A DNA stretch of 64,000 bases from Hymenobacter busanensis. Its GTDB lineage: Bacteria > Bacteroidota > Bacteroidia > Cytophagales > Hymenobacteraceae. Within the stretch, counting starts at the first letter, position 1; every line of letters starts with the position of its first letter. The position numbers and the translations under genes were made by a program. The notes beneath the pieces are model-generated. The model saw nothing but the letters and a program-made list of their open reading frames with translations. It had not been told where the DNA came from and searched no databases. The DNA lies in assembly GCF_008727865.1 (NCBI RefSeq), contig NZ_VTWU01000004.1:516107-580106 (forward strand), given 5' to 3'. Below, piece by piece: positions 16,977 to 25,749 of the stretch.

Positions 16977-17678
16977 TTACTTCCCGGTGGTTTCGGCTTT
17001 CACGGTCACCGGTTCCGGGTTCTGGCTTCCGTTTTCGGGCGTGTCGGCAGCTTCCAAGGTGCCGTGGTTGATGGGACCCGCGGTGAGCAGCGCCGAACGT
17101 AGACGGGCAGCATCGAGGTCCAGTTGCGGCTTGATTTGGGCAAGAGCCACGCGCAGGGCTTCGAGGTCGGCGAGGCGCGGGGCCTGCGTCTGCGAATAGC
17201 CGTGGTACATGGCCACTTTAATGCGCGACTTGCCCACACCCGAATAGGTAGCCAGGGTTTCGCCCTGGGCACTGAGAATTTGCAGCTCGGCTTTTATATC
17301 GGTCTGGTACCACTCCAGCGGCAACCCGAGCAATGATGGGGTCATGAGCGTGGCCAGTTGAAAAGCTTGCAAAGCCCGCCCCACGCGGTTGGTAGCAGCT
17401 TCGGTAACCACCAATTTGGCGTAGCCAAAACGGGCCGTGTCTTCGGGGTCGGTCAGGTTCATGCGCACTTCCCGCTCAAACAGTTTCTGCGGATCTTCGG
17501 GCCAAGCCCCGGCGGAGTTGGCCAGCGGTCCGTTGTCTACCGTCAATTCCAACGAGGGCAGCCGGGTAGATAAGGCCGATATCGACGGTTGAAACAACAC
17601 TTTGTCAGCAGATTTGCATCCAACCAAGAAGATCAGACACAGTGAGGTAACCAGCAAGGTGCGGTAGAGTGCAGGCAT
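16977..17678 (-). CDS. Putative lipoprotein, unknown function
   Basis: A 233-residue lipoprotein. The N-terminus has a basic start, a hydrophobic core and lipobox FLVGC with Cys at residue 21. The mature part has a mixed alpha/beta look with LFEREVRMNL and an acidic/Thr-rich tail (TPENGSQNPEP). The pattern GYAKLVVTEAATNRVGRA and AELQILSAQGETLATYSG resembles periplasmic lipoproteins that assemble on the outer membrane, but I cannot name the family. It is a single-gene unit with its own terminator; the 245-base region upstream (17679-17923) contains an AT-rich tract at 17750-17805 that probably includes its promoter. Confidence 0.72.
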   Translation of the reverse strand: MPALYRTLLVTSLCLIFLVGCKSADKVLFQPSISALSTRLPSLELTVDNGPLANSAGAWPEDPQKLFEREVRMNLTDPEDTARFGYAKLVVTEAATNRVGRALQAFQLATLMTPSLLGLPLEWYQTDIKAELQILSAQGETLATYSGVGKSRIKVAMYHGYSQTQAPRLADLEALRVALAQIKPQLDLDAARLRSALLTAGPINHGTLEAADTPENGSQNPEPVTVKAETTGK

Positions 17679-17859
17679 GGCAAAAACCAGAAATTGTGGA
17701 AGTAGAATTACCAGGATAGCACCAAATCAGGAGGGCCGCCGAGTATGCTGCAATTATAACTTTATTATTATTAAATATAAATATTATTTAAAATATTTTT
17801 TCAGAGGCAGTGCGAATACCTACACCTGTTCGGTGTAGTAGCCTCACTCATTCGCAAAC

Positions 17860-17892
17860 AAAAAAAGCCGGCCACGACAAGCGTGACCGGCC
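17860..17892 (-). terminator. Rho-independent terminator for the DAACS symporter gene
   Basis: Arms GCCGGCCACG (17867-17876) and CGTGACCGGC (17882-17891), with one mismatch, are followed on the minus strand by seven or more T (17859-17866). It lies 32 bases past the stop at 17924. Confidence 0.75.
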
Positions 17893-17923
17893 AGTATAAC
17901 GATGCCGCGAGAAGCTGAACGGT

Positions 17924-19345
17924 TTAGCTGTGCATTTCAGCCGGCGCAATGTCGGACTGTACCTCGGTTTCCAGCACGTTCTCGCCGTGGTAGTTGTCCA
18001 CAAACTCGCCTTCCCAGCGGGCCACCACCACGGTAGCCAAGCAGTTGCCCAGTACGTTTACGGCGGTGCGCGCCATATCCATCAGCGCATCGATACCCAG
18101 AATGATGAATACCGGCCACGAAGGCAGGTTGAACGAAGCCACCGTGGCCAGCAAGATGACGAGGGAAGCGCGCGGTACCCCAGCTACGCCCTTGCTGGTG
18201 AGCATCAAGGTGAATACCATTACCAACTGCTGCCCGATGGTAAGGTCGATGCCGGCGGCCTGGGCCACAAACACGGCCGCCAACGAGAGGTACAGCGTGG
18301 TGCCATCGAGGTTGAACGAGTAGCCCGTGGGCATCACGAAAGCTACCACGCGGCGCGGTACGCCGATGCTTTCCATGGCTTCCATGGCCCGCGGCAAGGC
18401 CGCTTCCGACGACGTAGTGGCAAAGGCAATGCTCACCGGCTCGGCAATGGCCTGCACAAACCGCTTGATGGGCACGCGGGCAATGAGGGCCATCGGCAGC
18501 AGCACCAGCAGCACAAAGGCAATGAGGGCCGCGTAGAGCGTGAGCAGCAGCTGAAAGGCATTCAGCAGGGGCGCAAAGCCCATTTTGCCTACGGTGTAGG
18601 CAATGGCGCCGCCCACGCCCAGCGGCGCGAAAAACATGACCACGTTGGTGAACTTGAACATCACCTCCGACAAGCTTTCCGACCACTCCAGCATGGGGCG
18701 GCGGTGTTTGCCGGGCACCATTGCCAAGCCGATGGCGAAGATGATGGCAAATACCACCACTTGCAGCACTTGCCCCTCCGATACCGATTTGGCAATGTTT
18801 TCGGGGAAGATGTGCAGGATAATATCCGAGGTGGTTTGCTCTACGGTCTGCAGTTTGTCGGCTGCGGCGTCGGTGGGCACTTGCTTGATGCCGGCGCCGG
18901 CGCGGGTGAGGTTGATGGCCGCCAGCCCAATGAACAGCGCAAACGTGGTTACTATTTCGAAGTACACGAGGGCTTTTACGCCCATGCGGCCCACTTTCTT
19001 GAGGTCGGCGTGGCCGGCAATGCCCACCACCAGCGTGGCAAATACCAGCGGCGCAATGATGGTTTTGACGAGGCGCAGGAATACGTCGCTCAGTACCTTA
19101 AACTTCTGGGCCGTTTCGGGGAAATCGGCACCCACTTCGGCGCCCACCAGCATGCTCACCACAATCCAAAAGGTGAGCGAGCGGCGCTGCGAGGCCCACA
19201 CCACCATGGCTGCCAAGGCAATCCAGCGGGCCGCCAGAGGCACCGCTGCCGGCACGGCCAACACGCCGTAATGGGATAAAGCAGTAAGCAAAGCGGCCAG
19301 CAACAGCAGGCCCAGCGCCGGCACGGCCACGCGGGTCAACTTCAT
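17924..19345 (-). CDS. Dicarboxylate/amino acid:cation symporter (DAACS, GltP/DctA-like)
   Basis: A 473-residue inner-membrane transporter of the glutamate/C4-dicarboxylate family. The family landmarks are present: FLRLVKTIIAPLVFATLVVG, the serine-rich reentrant loop as ATTSSEAALP, PTGYSFNLDGTTLY in helix 7 and the second reentrant loop MLTSKGVAGVP. Known members move glutamate, aspartate or succinate with sodium or protons. The ATG at 19345 (MKLTRVAVPALG) is used; the longer frame to 19378 starts with a non-homologous extension. An aspartase gene (aspA) lies at 27 kb but not in this operon, so a role in aspartate uptake is only a guess. Confidence 0.93.
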   Translation of the reverse strand: MKLTRVAVPALGLLLLAALLTALSHYGVLAVPAAVPLAARWIALAAMVVWASQRRSLTFWIVVSMLVGAEVGADFPETAQKFKVLSDVFLRLVKTIIAPLVFATLVVGIAGHADLKKVGRMGVKALVYFEIVTTFALFIGLAAINLTRAGAGIKQVPTDAAADKLQTVEQTTSDIILHIFPENIAKSVSEGQVLQVVVFAIIFAIGLAMVPGKHRRPMLEWSESLSEVMFKFTNVVMFFAPLGVGGAIAYTVGKMGFAPLLNAFQLLLTLYAALIAFVLLVLLPMALIARVPIKRFVQAIAEPVSIAFATTSSEAALPRAMEAMESIGVPRRVVAFVMPTGYSFNLDGTTLYLSLAAVFVAQAAGIDLTIGQQLVMVFTLMLTSKGVAGVPRASLVILLATVASFNLPSWPVFIILGIDALMDMARTAVNVLGNCLATVVVARWEGEFVDNYHGENVLETEVQSDIAPAEMHS

Positions 19346-19497
19346 AACGAGAGTATTGGGTCGTTTTCTGCCGGCCACAAGGCGGCGGAACTAAGCAAAG
19401 ATAGGCGTTTGGCCGGCAGCCAAAGGGGGCCCAAACCGTAAAGGCGGTGGCGATTCGCCGCCGAATCCTTAATTATGGTTTCCGAACCGAGTTCCTC

Positions 19498-20532
19498 ATG
19501 CTACACTGGTCCATCGAACCGCGCGAGTTGCCGCTGCGCTTCACCTGGAAAATCTCGCGCAACGCCTCCGATGCCAAGACCAACCTCTTTGTGCGCGTAG
19601 CCGATGCCAGCGGCCGGCCTGCGGGCTGGGGTGAGGCCGCGCCCAACGTGCGCTACGGCGAGTCGCCGGCCTTGCTGCTCCAGCAGTTTGCCGCGCTGCA
19701 GCCCGATTTGGCGCGGGTGCAAAGCCTGCCGGAACTCACGCAAGTGCTAGATGCAGCCGCACCGGCGCATGCTTTGCGGTTCGCGCTGGAGTCGGCCTAC
19801 GTGCACCGCGAGGCGCTACGGCGGGGGCAGTCGGTGCCGCAACTGTTGGGCGTGTCCGCGCCAGCTGCTAGCGTGCCCACCGCTTTCACGCTGCCCATTA
19901 TGGAGCCGGCTGCCGTACCGGCCTTTGTGCAGCAGCACGGCCTGGCGCGGTTTGCTCTCATCAAAATAAAGGTCAATCAGGAGGGCGGGGCCGACCTTTT
20001 GCGCGCTTTCACCCGCGAGCTGCCCGGCCACCCGCTGCTGGTCGATGGCAACGAGGCCTGGCGCGACGCCGACGGCCTGCTGCGCTTTGTTGAAGAAGCC
20101 CAAACCATTGCCGGCCTGAATGTGCAGCTGCTCGAACAGCCGTTGCCTGCCGCCTGCGCCGATGATTACCGCTACCTGCACGGGCGCACGCCCTGGCCGC
20201 TCATTGCCGACGAATCGGTAACCGACACGGCCGATTTCGCGGCCATTGCGCAGCAGTTTCACATGGTGAACATGAAGCTGATGAAGGCCGGCGGCTACCT
20301 CAACGGCGTGCGGCTGCTGCGTGAGGCGCAGGCCCACGGCCTGCGCACCATGGTCGGCTGCATGGTCGAAACCTCGTTGGGTATCTGGTCGGCGCTGCAA
20401 GTTAGTGCCCTGTGCGAAGTCTGCGACTTAGACGGCCTGCTCATTGTGCGCGACGAGCCCTTTGGTGTAGTGCAGGAAGCCGCTGGAGAGCTGGCGCCAC
20501 AGGCTGCCGTGCCGGAGCTATTGGGGTTATAA
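19498..20532 (+). CDS. Dipeptide epimerase (enolase superfamily, L-Ala-D/L-Glu type)
   Basis: A 344-residue enolase-superfamily enzyme. The catalytic elements of the muconate-lactonizing subgroup are visible: KIKVN (Lys-x-Lys base), VDGNEAW (first metal Asp), LEQPLP (second, Glu), IADESV (third, Asp) and MKLMKAGG (opposite-face Lys). Members related to YcjG/YkfB epimerise L-Ala-D-Glu from murein breakdown or other dipeptides; the exact dipeptide cannot be told. The ATG at 19498 is preferred to the GTG/TTG extension to 19447 because the family begins near MLHWSIEP. A long palindrome follows the stop. Confidence 0.88.
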   Translation: MLHWSIEPRELPLRFTWKISRNASDAKTNLFVRVADASGRPAGWGEAAPNVRYGESPALLLQQFAALQPDLARVQSLPELTQVLDAAAPAHALRFALESAYVHREALRRGQSVPQLLGVSAPAASVPTAFTLPIMEPAAVPAFVQQHGLARFALIKIKVNQEGGADLLRAFTRELPGHPLLVDGNEAWRDADGLLRFVEEAQTIAGLNVQLLEQPLPAACADDYRYLHGRTPWPLIADESVTDTADFAAIAQQFHMVNMKLMKAGGYLNGVRLLREAQAHGLRTMVGCMVETSLGIWSALQVSALCEVCDLDGLLIVRDEPFGVVQEAAGELAPQAAVPELLGL

Positions 20533-20552
20533 GGATGCGCTTGATAAAAAGT

Positions 20553-20654
20553 TGTCATCCTGAGCGTAGCGAAGGACCTTCTCACGCCAGAACGACCATC
20601 GTAATGACGATTCGTTCAGCGGTGAGAAGGTCCTTCGCTCTGCTCAGGATGACA
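20553..20654. repeat. Long intergenic palindrome (copy a, TCATCCTGAGC type)
   Basis: The outer arms begin TGTCATCCTGAGC (20553-20565) and end with its complement at 20642-20654; further in, GAAGGACCTTCTCAC pairs with GTGAGAAGGTCCTTC. The centre holds TCGTTCAGCG at 20612-20621 facing AGAACGA. It fills the gap between two convergent genes. The same outer arms recur at 34359-34462. Confidence 0.9.
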
Positions 20655-20674
20655 GAGGATTAGAATGGCTGCGG

Positions 20675-21271
20675 CTACTTGACGGCGCGCAGCTGCTCGT
20701 CCAAAGAGCGAATCTGACCGTCGAGCTGGCTGGTGTCGGGAGCTTTGGAGTTGCCCTGGCTCAGCAACGAAATCTTCTGGTTGAGCAGCTGAATTTTCTG
20801 GGCCATGAGGTCCACGCGGCGGTTCATGTCGGCGAGGCGGGCGTCGAGGTTGCCGGTGGGCGCCGCGCCGCGCTCTACGTATTCGCCAAACTTGGCGTCG
20901 GCGGGGGCCGAGGTGCCGCGGGCTTCGGCGGCGCTTTGCGGCGTGGCGAAGATGATGCCGCCGTCGGCCTTCACGTAGTCGCCTTCCTTCAACGTAGTGA
21001 TTTTGCCGTTGGACAGCTCCACAATGCCGCTTTTCACGTTGATTTTGGTGCCGTTGGGCAAGCGCACATTTTGGTTGAGGCCGGTGGTCTGGCCGTCACG
21101 TCGGCGCACCACCGCGCCGTTCTGCATCACAAACTGGTCGCCGTTTTGCAAATCGATGCGCGCCTCGGTGGTGCTGGATTTGGGGGCGGGTTTGCTGGTG
21201 CTTTGGGCCTGCACGGCCGGGGCGGCCAGCAGCGCGGCCGAAAGCAGCAGGAGGGAAGTCAGCTGGTTCAT
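20675..21271 (-). CDS. Exported protein with DUF6799-like repeats
   Basis: A 198-residue exported protein. The signal peptide is MNQLTSLLLLSAALLAAPAV, cut near QAQ at residue 22. The body carries two short beta repeats of the form GDQFVMQNGAVVRRRDG and GTKINVKSGIVELSNGK, which resemble DUF6799 domains that are common in Hymenobacter-like genomes. A Lys/Gln-rich coiled-coil tail (about 150-198) ends the protein. The ATG at 21271 is chosen over the longer frame because it gives the signal peptide. Function unknown. It is divergent from the MarR gene. Confidence 0.7.
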   Translation of the reverse strand: MNQLTSLLLLSAALLAAPAVQAQSTSKPAPKSSTTEARIDLQNGDQFVMQNGAVVRRRDGQTTGLNQNVRLPNGTKINVKSGIVELSNGKITTLKEGDYVKADGGIIFATPQSAAEARGTSAPADAKFGEYVERGAAPTGNLDARLADMNRRVDLMAQKIQLLNQKISLLSQGNSKAPDTSQLDGQIRSLDEQLRAVK

Positions 21272-21365
21272 GACGGGCGAATGGTCTGGTTTATGCACCG
21301 TGCATACGGTAATTCGCCCGGCTCGGCTATTTGTTGGCACAAAAGCAAAAAAGCGGGAACCAATG

Positions 21366-21396
21366 TTGTTACATTAAATGTATGTACATATATTTG
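21366..21396 (+). promoter_or_regulatory. Promoter of marR-yceI with overlapping palindrome
   Basis: TTG at 21366-21368 and TATATTTG at 21389-21396 are separated by 20 bases, a very good Bacteroidota promoter. The exact palindrome TATGTACATA (21381-21390) overlaps the -7 box and is a natural site for the MarR dimer encoded just downstream. The operator role is inferred. Confidence 0.6.
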
Positions 21397-21412
21397 CAGC
21401 GTCATCCAGCAT

Positions 21413-21865
21413 ATGATGAAGATAGAAGACGAAATTCAGCAGCCCACTTTCAAAAGCTCGCACCAGAAAGCCCTCATCAATTTGGTGTTTACGGCCAACT
21501 GGCTGGGCTTGCGGCAGGCCTGTGCCTTCCGTCCCTTCGGCATCACGCTCCCGCAGTTTAACGTGTTGCGCATTTTGCGCGGCCAGCACCCCAAGCCGGC
21601 CACCGTCAACCTGCTTATCGAGCGGATGCTGGACAAAACCAGCAACGCCTCGCGCATTGTCGACAAGCTCGAAGCCAAGGCGTTGGTAACGCGCACCACC
21701 TGCCCCAGCAACCGCCGCGCCGTGGATATCCGCATCACCGAAGCCGGGCTGGAACTGCTCCGCCGCCTCGACGTGGAAGTGGATTCGGAGCGCGGCCCGT
21801 TGCAAAACCTGACACCCGACGAAGCGGCGCAGCTTAGCGCCCTGCTCGATAAAATCCGCGACTAA
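21413..21865 (+). CDS. MarR family transcriptional regulator
   Basis: A 150-residue winged-helix repressor. The helix-turn-helix and wing are seen as LPQFNVLRILRGQHP, MLDKTSNASRIVDKLEAKAL and RTTCPSNRRAVDIRITEAG. The double ATG at 21413 gives a normal MarR N-terminal dimerisation helix; the longer frame upstream is antisense to the neighbouring gene. It is 49 bases before a yceI-family gene, a pairing seen in Bacteroidota, and probably controls it and itself through the palindrome in the promoter. Effector unknown. Confidence 0.92.
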   Translation: MMKIEDEIQQPTFKSSHQKALINLVFTANWLGLRQACAFRPFGITLPQFNVLRILRGQHPKPATVNLLIERMLDKTSNASRIVDKLEAKALVTRTTCPSNRRAVDIRITEAGLELLRRLDVEVDSERGPLQNLTPDEAAQLSALLDKIRD

Positions 21866-21914
21866 CGGCCATCCGGCCCTTTTCTCTTTGCCTTTTTTGT
21901 TCCCTTACCATACC

Positions 21915-22565
21915 ATGAAAAAGTTCATCCTTCCGCTGCTCGTAGTTGGCGCCATGTTCGCCGCTCCCGTTGCAAACGCCCAAAAAGTGGGTGAAAAACA
22001 AGTGAAAGCCGCCAAAGGCGGTGCCGCGGCCTACGCCGTGCAGCCCCAGTTGAGCACCCTCGGCTGGGTGGGTAAAAAAGTAGGTGGCCAGCACAACGGC
22101 ACCATTTCCGTGAAAGACGGCGCGGTGCAAGTGAAAGGCAACCAGATTGTGGGCGGCACGTTCGCCTTCGACATGAACTCCATTAAAGTGGCCGACCTGA
22201 CCGATCCGGAGTGGAACGGCAAGCTGGTAGGGCACCTGAAGAACGACGACTTCTTCGCGGTGGATAAGAACCCGACGGCCACCTTCGTCATTACCAGCAT
22301 CAAGCCGCTGAAAGGCGACGCCAACGGCAACAACGCCCAGATCAGCGGCAACCTGAGCATCAAAGGCAAGACCAACCCGGTAACCTTCCCCGCCAAAGTA
22401 GGCGTGAAAGACGGCGTAGCTTCGGCCTCGGGCGTGGCTACTGTGGACCGCACCAAGTACGACGTGAAGTACGGCTCGACCCTCTTCGGCGCTGCCGCCG
22501 ACAAGGCCATCGAAGACAACTTCACGCTGAGCTTCAACGTCATTGCCAAGCAGCAAGCCAACTAA
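21915..22565 (+). CDS. YceI family periplasmic protein
   Basis: A 216-residue exported lipocalin-like protein. A signal peptide (MKKFILPLLVVGAMFAAPVA, cut at ANA-Q near residue 24) precedes the YceI barrel: LGWVGKKVGGQHNGTI, GGTFAFDMNSIKVADL, LKNDDFFAVDKNPTATF, then VDRTKYDVKYGS. YceI proteins bind long isoprenoid or fatty-amide molecules in the periplasm; some respond to acid or osmotic stress. It follows marR in an apparent operon and is closed by the terminator at 22585. Confidence 0.93.
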   Translation: MKKFILPLLVVGAMFAAPVANAQKVGEKQVKAAKGGAAAYAVQPQLSTLGWVGKKVGGQHNGTISVKDGAVQVKGNQIVGGTFAFDMNSIKVADLTDPEWNGKLVGHLKNDDFFAVDKNPTATFVITSIKPLKGDANGNNAQISGNLSIKGKTNPVTFPAKVGVKDGVASASGVATVDRTKYDVKYGSTLFGAAADKAIEDNFTLSFNVIAKQQAN

Positions 22566-22584
22566 TTGCGGCACCTGTTTGCTA

Positions 22585-22622
22585 CAAAAAAGCCTCGTCG
22601 GTAATTCCGGCGGGGCTTTTTT
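22585..22622. terminator. Bidirectional terminator between yceI and the convergent gene
   Basis: A-rich then T-rich flanks enclose AAAAAAGCC...GGGCTTTTTT (22585-22593 and about 22612-22622). It lies between the stops at 22565 (plus) and 22644 (minus) and can serve both. Confidence 0.75.
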
Positions 22623-22643
22623 ATGTGGCGTGGGCAAACGCGC

Positions 22644-23195
22644 TTAACTGGGCAATTCCAGCTCGGTAGGCAGCGGGTAACGCAGCTGCCGGTGTTTCTC
22701 GTGGCGGCGCAGCGTGTCCAGAATGTCGTCGAATTCGGGCTTGTACTCCAGCCACAGGTCTTCGTGAAGCTTCGGAATGAGCTTGGCCGTGCGCAGCAAC
22801 AGCCGCACGGTGGACACATAGAAGGCGTACACAAAGCCCTCAAAATACTGTGGGTATTCGTCGAGTACGAGGCGCAGGGTGTACATGTTCAGATCGACTT
22901 CGAGGCGCTTGTCTTTGGTGATGCGCTTGGCGCGGGCTATTTCCTTAGCGGCCTTGCCGAGGGCACGCGACAGGGCGCGGTTCATCACGCGGCCGTTGGC
23001 TTTCTGCAGCAGCGCGGCTATGCGTTCGGCGTGCTCGTCGAGCAAAGTACGCAGGTCTACGTCGGGCAGAATCTCGTAGCGCACCAGGTCGTAGAGTTCG
23101 GCGTCGCGGCGCACGGCTTTTAGCAACAGGTCTTCCTTCTCTTTGTCGGAAAGCTGCTTGAGGGCGCGTTTGAAGTCGGGAGAAGGGGCGGGCAT
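22644..23195 (-). CDS. Conserved-type hypothetical protein, helical and charged
   Basis: A 183-residue soluble protein dominated by charged helices (KRALKQLSDKEKEDLLLKAV; ALSRALGKAAKEIARAKRIT). No signal peptide, membrane segment or catalytic motif is visible. The C-terminal part (EDLWLEYKPEFDDILDTL) is strongly amphipathic. The ATG at 23195 is the first in-frame ATG; a TTG two codons upstream is less likely. It is downstream of the S9 peptidase gene on the same strand with palindrome e between them. I do not recognise a function. Confidence 0.7.
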   Translation of the reverse strand: MPAPSPDFKRALKQLSDKEKEDLLLKAVRRDAELYDLVRYEILPDVDLRTLLDEHAERIAALLQKANGRVMNRALSRALGKAAKEIARAKRITKDKRLEVDLNMYTLRLVLDEYPQYFEGFVYAFYVSTVRLLLRTAKLIPKLHEDLWLEYKPEFDDILDTLRRHEKHRQLRYPLPTELELPS

Positions 23196-23235
23196 TGGCA
23201 ATTATCAATTAGCAGTTGTCAATCATCGGCCGGTA

Positions 23236-23334
23236 TCGTCCCGACGAAGGAAGGACCTTATTAATTACGCGGAAACGAGTCGTGTATACGCGAATCGTTC
23301 TGCGGTAATAAGGCCCTTCCTTCGTCGGGACGAC
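23236..23334. repeat. Long intergenic palindrome (copy e)
   Basis: Arms of 28 bases (23236-23263 and 23307-23334) beginning TCGTCCCGACGAAGG match with one mismatch. The central part contains TCGTTCTGCG at 23295-23304, facing CGCGGAAACGA, so an inner stem is also possible. An AT-rich stretch of the CAATTATCAATTAG type (23199-23226) adjoins it. It sits in the 148-base gap between two tandem minus-strand genes. Confidence 0.9.
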
Positions 23335-23343
23335 AGACCCTGG

Positions 23344-25560
23344 TTACTGCCCGTTGCTGGCGCCAGCGGGGGCGGCTTCGGGCTTCAGGTACTGGTCGAG
23401 GTAGTTGGTGATTTTGGTGTAGAGGTGCACCCGGTCTTTGCCTGCCACGTTGTGCGGGTGGCCGGGGTACACGAAGTAGTCGAGCTGCACGCCGTTGTCG
23501 ACGGCATTTTTGAGGTAGGTGAGGCTGTGCTGCCACACCACCACGTCGTCGATGGTGCCGTGAATCAAGAGCAGCGGCGTCTTCAGGTTCTGCACGTAGC
23601 CTAGCAGGTTGGCCTTCTGGTAGCCCTCGGGGTTTTGCTCGGGCGTGTCCATGTAGCGTTCCGTGTACATCACCTCGTACATGCGCCAGTCGATAACCGG
23701 GCCGCCGGCCACGCCTACTTTAAAGGTGCCTTCGGGGGCGCGGGTGAGCAGGGTGGTGGTCATGAACCCGCCGAAGCTCCAGCCGTGTACGCCGATGCGC
23801 TGGGCATCCACGTAGGGCAAGGATTTCAAGTACTCGACGCCCTTAAGCTGGTCGGCCATTTCCTGGGTGCCCAACTGGCGGAACGTAGCCTGCTCAAACG
23901 GCAGCCCGCGGTTGCCGGAGCCACGCGAATCGACGGTAAACACCACGTAGCCTTTCTCGGCCATCAGCTGCATCCAGAGGTTGCCGCCGCCCAGCCACGA
24001 GTCCGTCACGAGCTGCACGTGCGGGCCGCCGTAGACGTACACCACGGCCGGGTATTTCTTGGCCGGGTCGAAGCCCACGGGCGTAATCATGCGGCAGTAC
24101 AAATCCGTCTGCCCGTCGGCGGCTTTGATGGGAAACAGCTTCATTTGGCCCAAGGCGTAGCCCGCCACGGGGTTGGGCGCGCTGAGCAGTTGTTGCTGGG
24201 GTTTGCCGTCTTTGGTGGCCAGCACGCTCACCGTGCGCGGCGTAGTCTGGCTGCTAAACGAGTCGAGCAGATACGTGCCCGAGGGGCTCAGGAAGCCGGC
24301 GTGCGTGCCGGCGTTGGGCGAGAGGCGGCGGGGCTTGCCACCATTCAGGCTCACGCTGTAGAACTGCCGCTGAATGGGGCTTTCCTGGTTGCTGAGGAAA
24401 TACACGGTCTTGCCTTTCGGGTCGAAGCCGGTGACGTCCGTCACCAGCCAGTTACCGCTGGTGAGCTGCTTGAGCAGCTTGCCCGAGGTGTTGTAGAGGT
24501 AGAGGTGGTTGTAGCCGCTCCGTTCGCTCTGCCACACAAATTGGTCGGGGTGGCCGGGCACAAACTGCAGCGGGTGCTGCGGCTCCACGTACTCGGCGTC
24601 GGTTTCTTCGAACAGGGTTTTCACCAACGCACCCGAGGCGGCGTCGTACTGGCGCAGCCACAGGTGGTTCTGGTCGCGGTTGAGCACGGCCACGTACACC
24701 GATTTCTCGTCGGGGCTCCAGGCAATGTTGGTCAGGTACTGCTCCTTCGGCTCGCCGGTTTGCAGAAACACCGTCTGGCCCGAAGCCACGTCGTACACGC
24801 CCACCGTCACTTGGTGGCTTTTGTCGCCGGCCATGGGGTATTTGATGGCTTTTTCCTGGGCCGGCACTTCCGTCACGTCCACGATGGGGTAGTCGGTTAC
24901 CATCGTCTGGTCCATGCGGTAGTAGGCCAGCTTGTTGCCTTTGGGGCTCCAGAACGTGCCTTTCGTGATGCCGAACTCCGAGCGGTGCGCGGCTTGGCCG
25001 TTCACAATGGCCGGGTTCGTTTCGGTGGTCACGGCCACGTTTTCCTTACCCGCCGCGCTGATGAACAGGTTCTGCGCCTTGGTATAAGCCACGCGCGTTT
25101 TAGTGGGGTCCAGCTCCACGTTTTCGGCGCCGGCGGCGTAGCCAAACAGCTTGGTGGCTTTGCCGTCGAGGGTGGAGTAGCGGAATACTTCGCGGCTGGG
25201 CATGGTCACCACGAAGGCATCGGGGCTGGTCCATTGCACCGTGGGAAAGGCGCTGGCCTTCACGGCGGGCGCGCCGGCGGCTTGCAGGGCTTGGCTGAGC
25301 GTGGCCAGAGACACAACTTGTTTTACCGAGCCGCCTACCGCGCCGCGCACCAGTTCATCTTGGCCGTTTTCGGTTCGAGCGAAGCTGAATTCGTCCTTCG
25401 AGCCGGGAATCCAGGTAAGTTGTTTGAGCGTGGTGGGCTGCAGGCTGCGGTTGAGGTAGGCGTCCTCCATCGAGAGGCGCTTCTGCTGGGCCACCGAGGG
25501 CAGACCGGCCAGGGCCAGCAGCAGCACGGGCAGCGCCGCGCGCCGGGAAAAGCTATGCAT
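23344..25560 (-). CDS. S9 family peptidase, dipeptidyl peptidase IV-like
   Basis: A 738-residue exported serine peptidase. It starts with a signal peptide (MHSFSRRAALPVLLLALAGL, cut near VAQ at about residue 24). The N-terminal half is a DPP IV beta-propeller; the C-terminal alpha/beta hydrolase carries the nucleophile in GWSFGG, the catalytic Asp in IHGTIDDVV and the His in YPGHPHNVAG. Length fits DPP IV (about 720-760). The enzyme should release X-Pro dipeptides in the periplasm or at the cell surface. The ATG at 25560 is used rather than the frame extension to 25659 because it supplies the signal peptide. Confidence 0.93.
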   Translation of the reverse strand: MHSFSRRAALPVLLLALAGLPSVAQQKRLSMEDAYLNRSLQPTTLKQLTWIPGSKDEFSFARTENGQDELVRGAVGGSVKQVVSLATLSQALQAAGAPAVKASAFPTVQWTSPDAFVVTMPSREVFRYSTLDGKATKLFGYAAGAENVELDPTKTRVAYTKAQNLFISAAGKENVAVTTETNPAIVNGQAAHRSEFGITKGTFWSPKGNKLAYYRMDQTMVTDYPIVDVTEVPAQEKAIKYPMAGDKSHQVTVGVYDVASGQTVFLQTGEPKEQYLTNIAWSPDEKSVYVAVLNRDQNHLWLRQYDAASGALVKTLFEETDAEYVEPQHPLQFVPGHPDQFVWQSERSGYNHLYLYNTSGKLLKQLTSGNWLVTDVTGFDPKGKTVYFLSNQESPIQRQFYSVSLNGGKPRRLSPNAGTHAGFLSPSGTYLLDSFSSQTTPRTVSVLATKDGKPQQQLLSAPNPVAGYALGQMKLFPIKAADGQTDLYCRMITPVGFDPAKKYPAVVYVYGGPHVQLVTDSWLGGGNLWMQLMAEKGYVVFTVDSRGSGNRGLPFEQATFRQLGTQEMADQLKGVEYLKSLPYVDAQRIGVHGWSFGGFMTTTLLTRAPEGTFKVGVAGGPVIDWRMYEVMYTERYMDTPEQNPEGYQKANLLGYVQNLKTPLLLIHGTIDDVVVWQHSLTYLKNAVDNGVQLDYFVYPGHPHNVAGKDRVHLYTKITNYLDQYLKPEAAPAGASNGQ

Positions 25561-25749
25561 AAAGCGAGGAAACGGGGTGAAAAAGCAACGGAATGGTCCC
25601 CGAAAATTACGCCCAAAATTCCGGACGCGCCGCCCGCACAAAACCCCGCCCGCAGGCAACTATTCGCGTTTGGGAATGGTTATAGACGACCGTGGAAAAG
25701 CGGCCCGGGTCGCCCGGTTTTTGTGCCTGACTATCCGTATTTTTACGCC

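Noticed and set aside
17821..17837. Short hairpin TACACC/GGTGTA next to an AT-rich tract
   Set aside because: Six pairs are too few to call a terminator or operator, and the adjacent hairpin at 17860 already serves the symporter gene.
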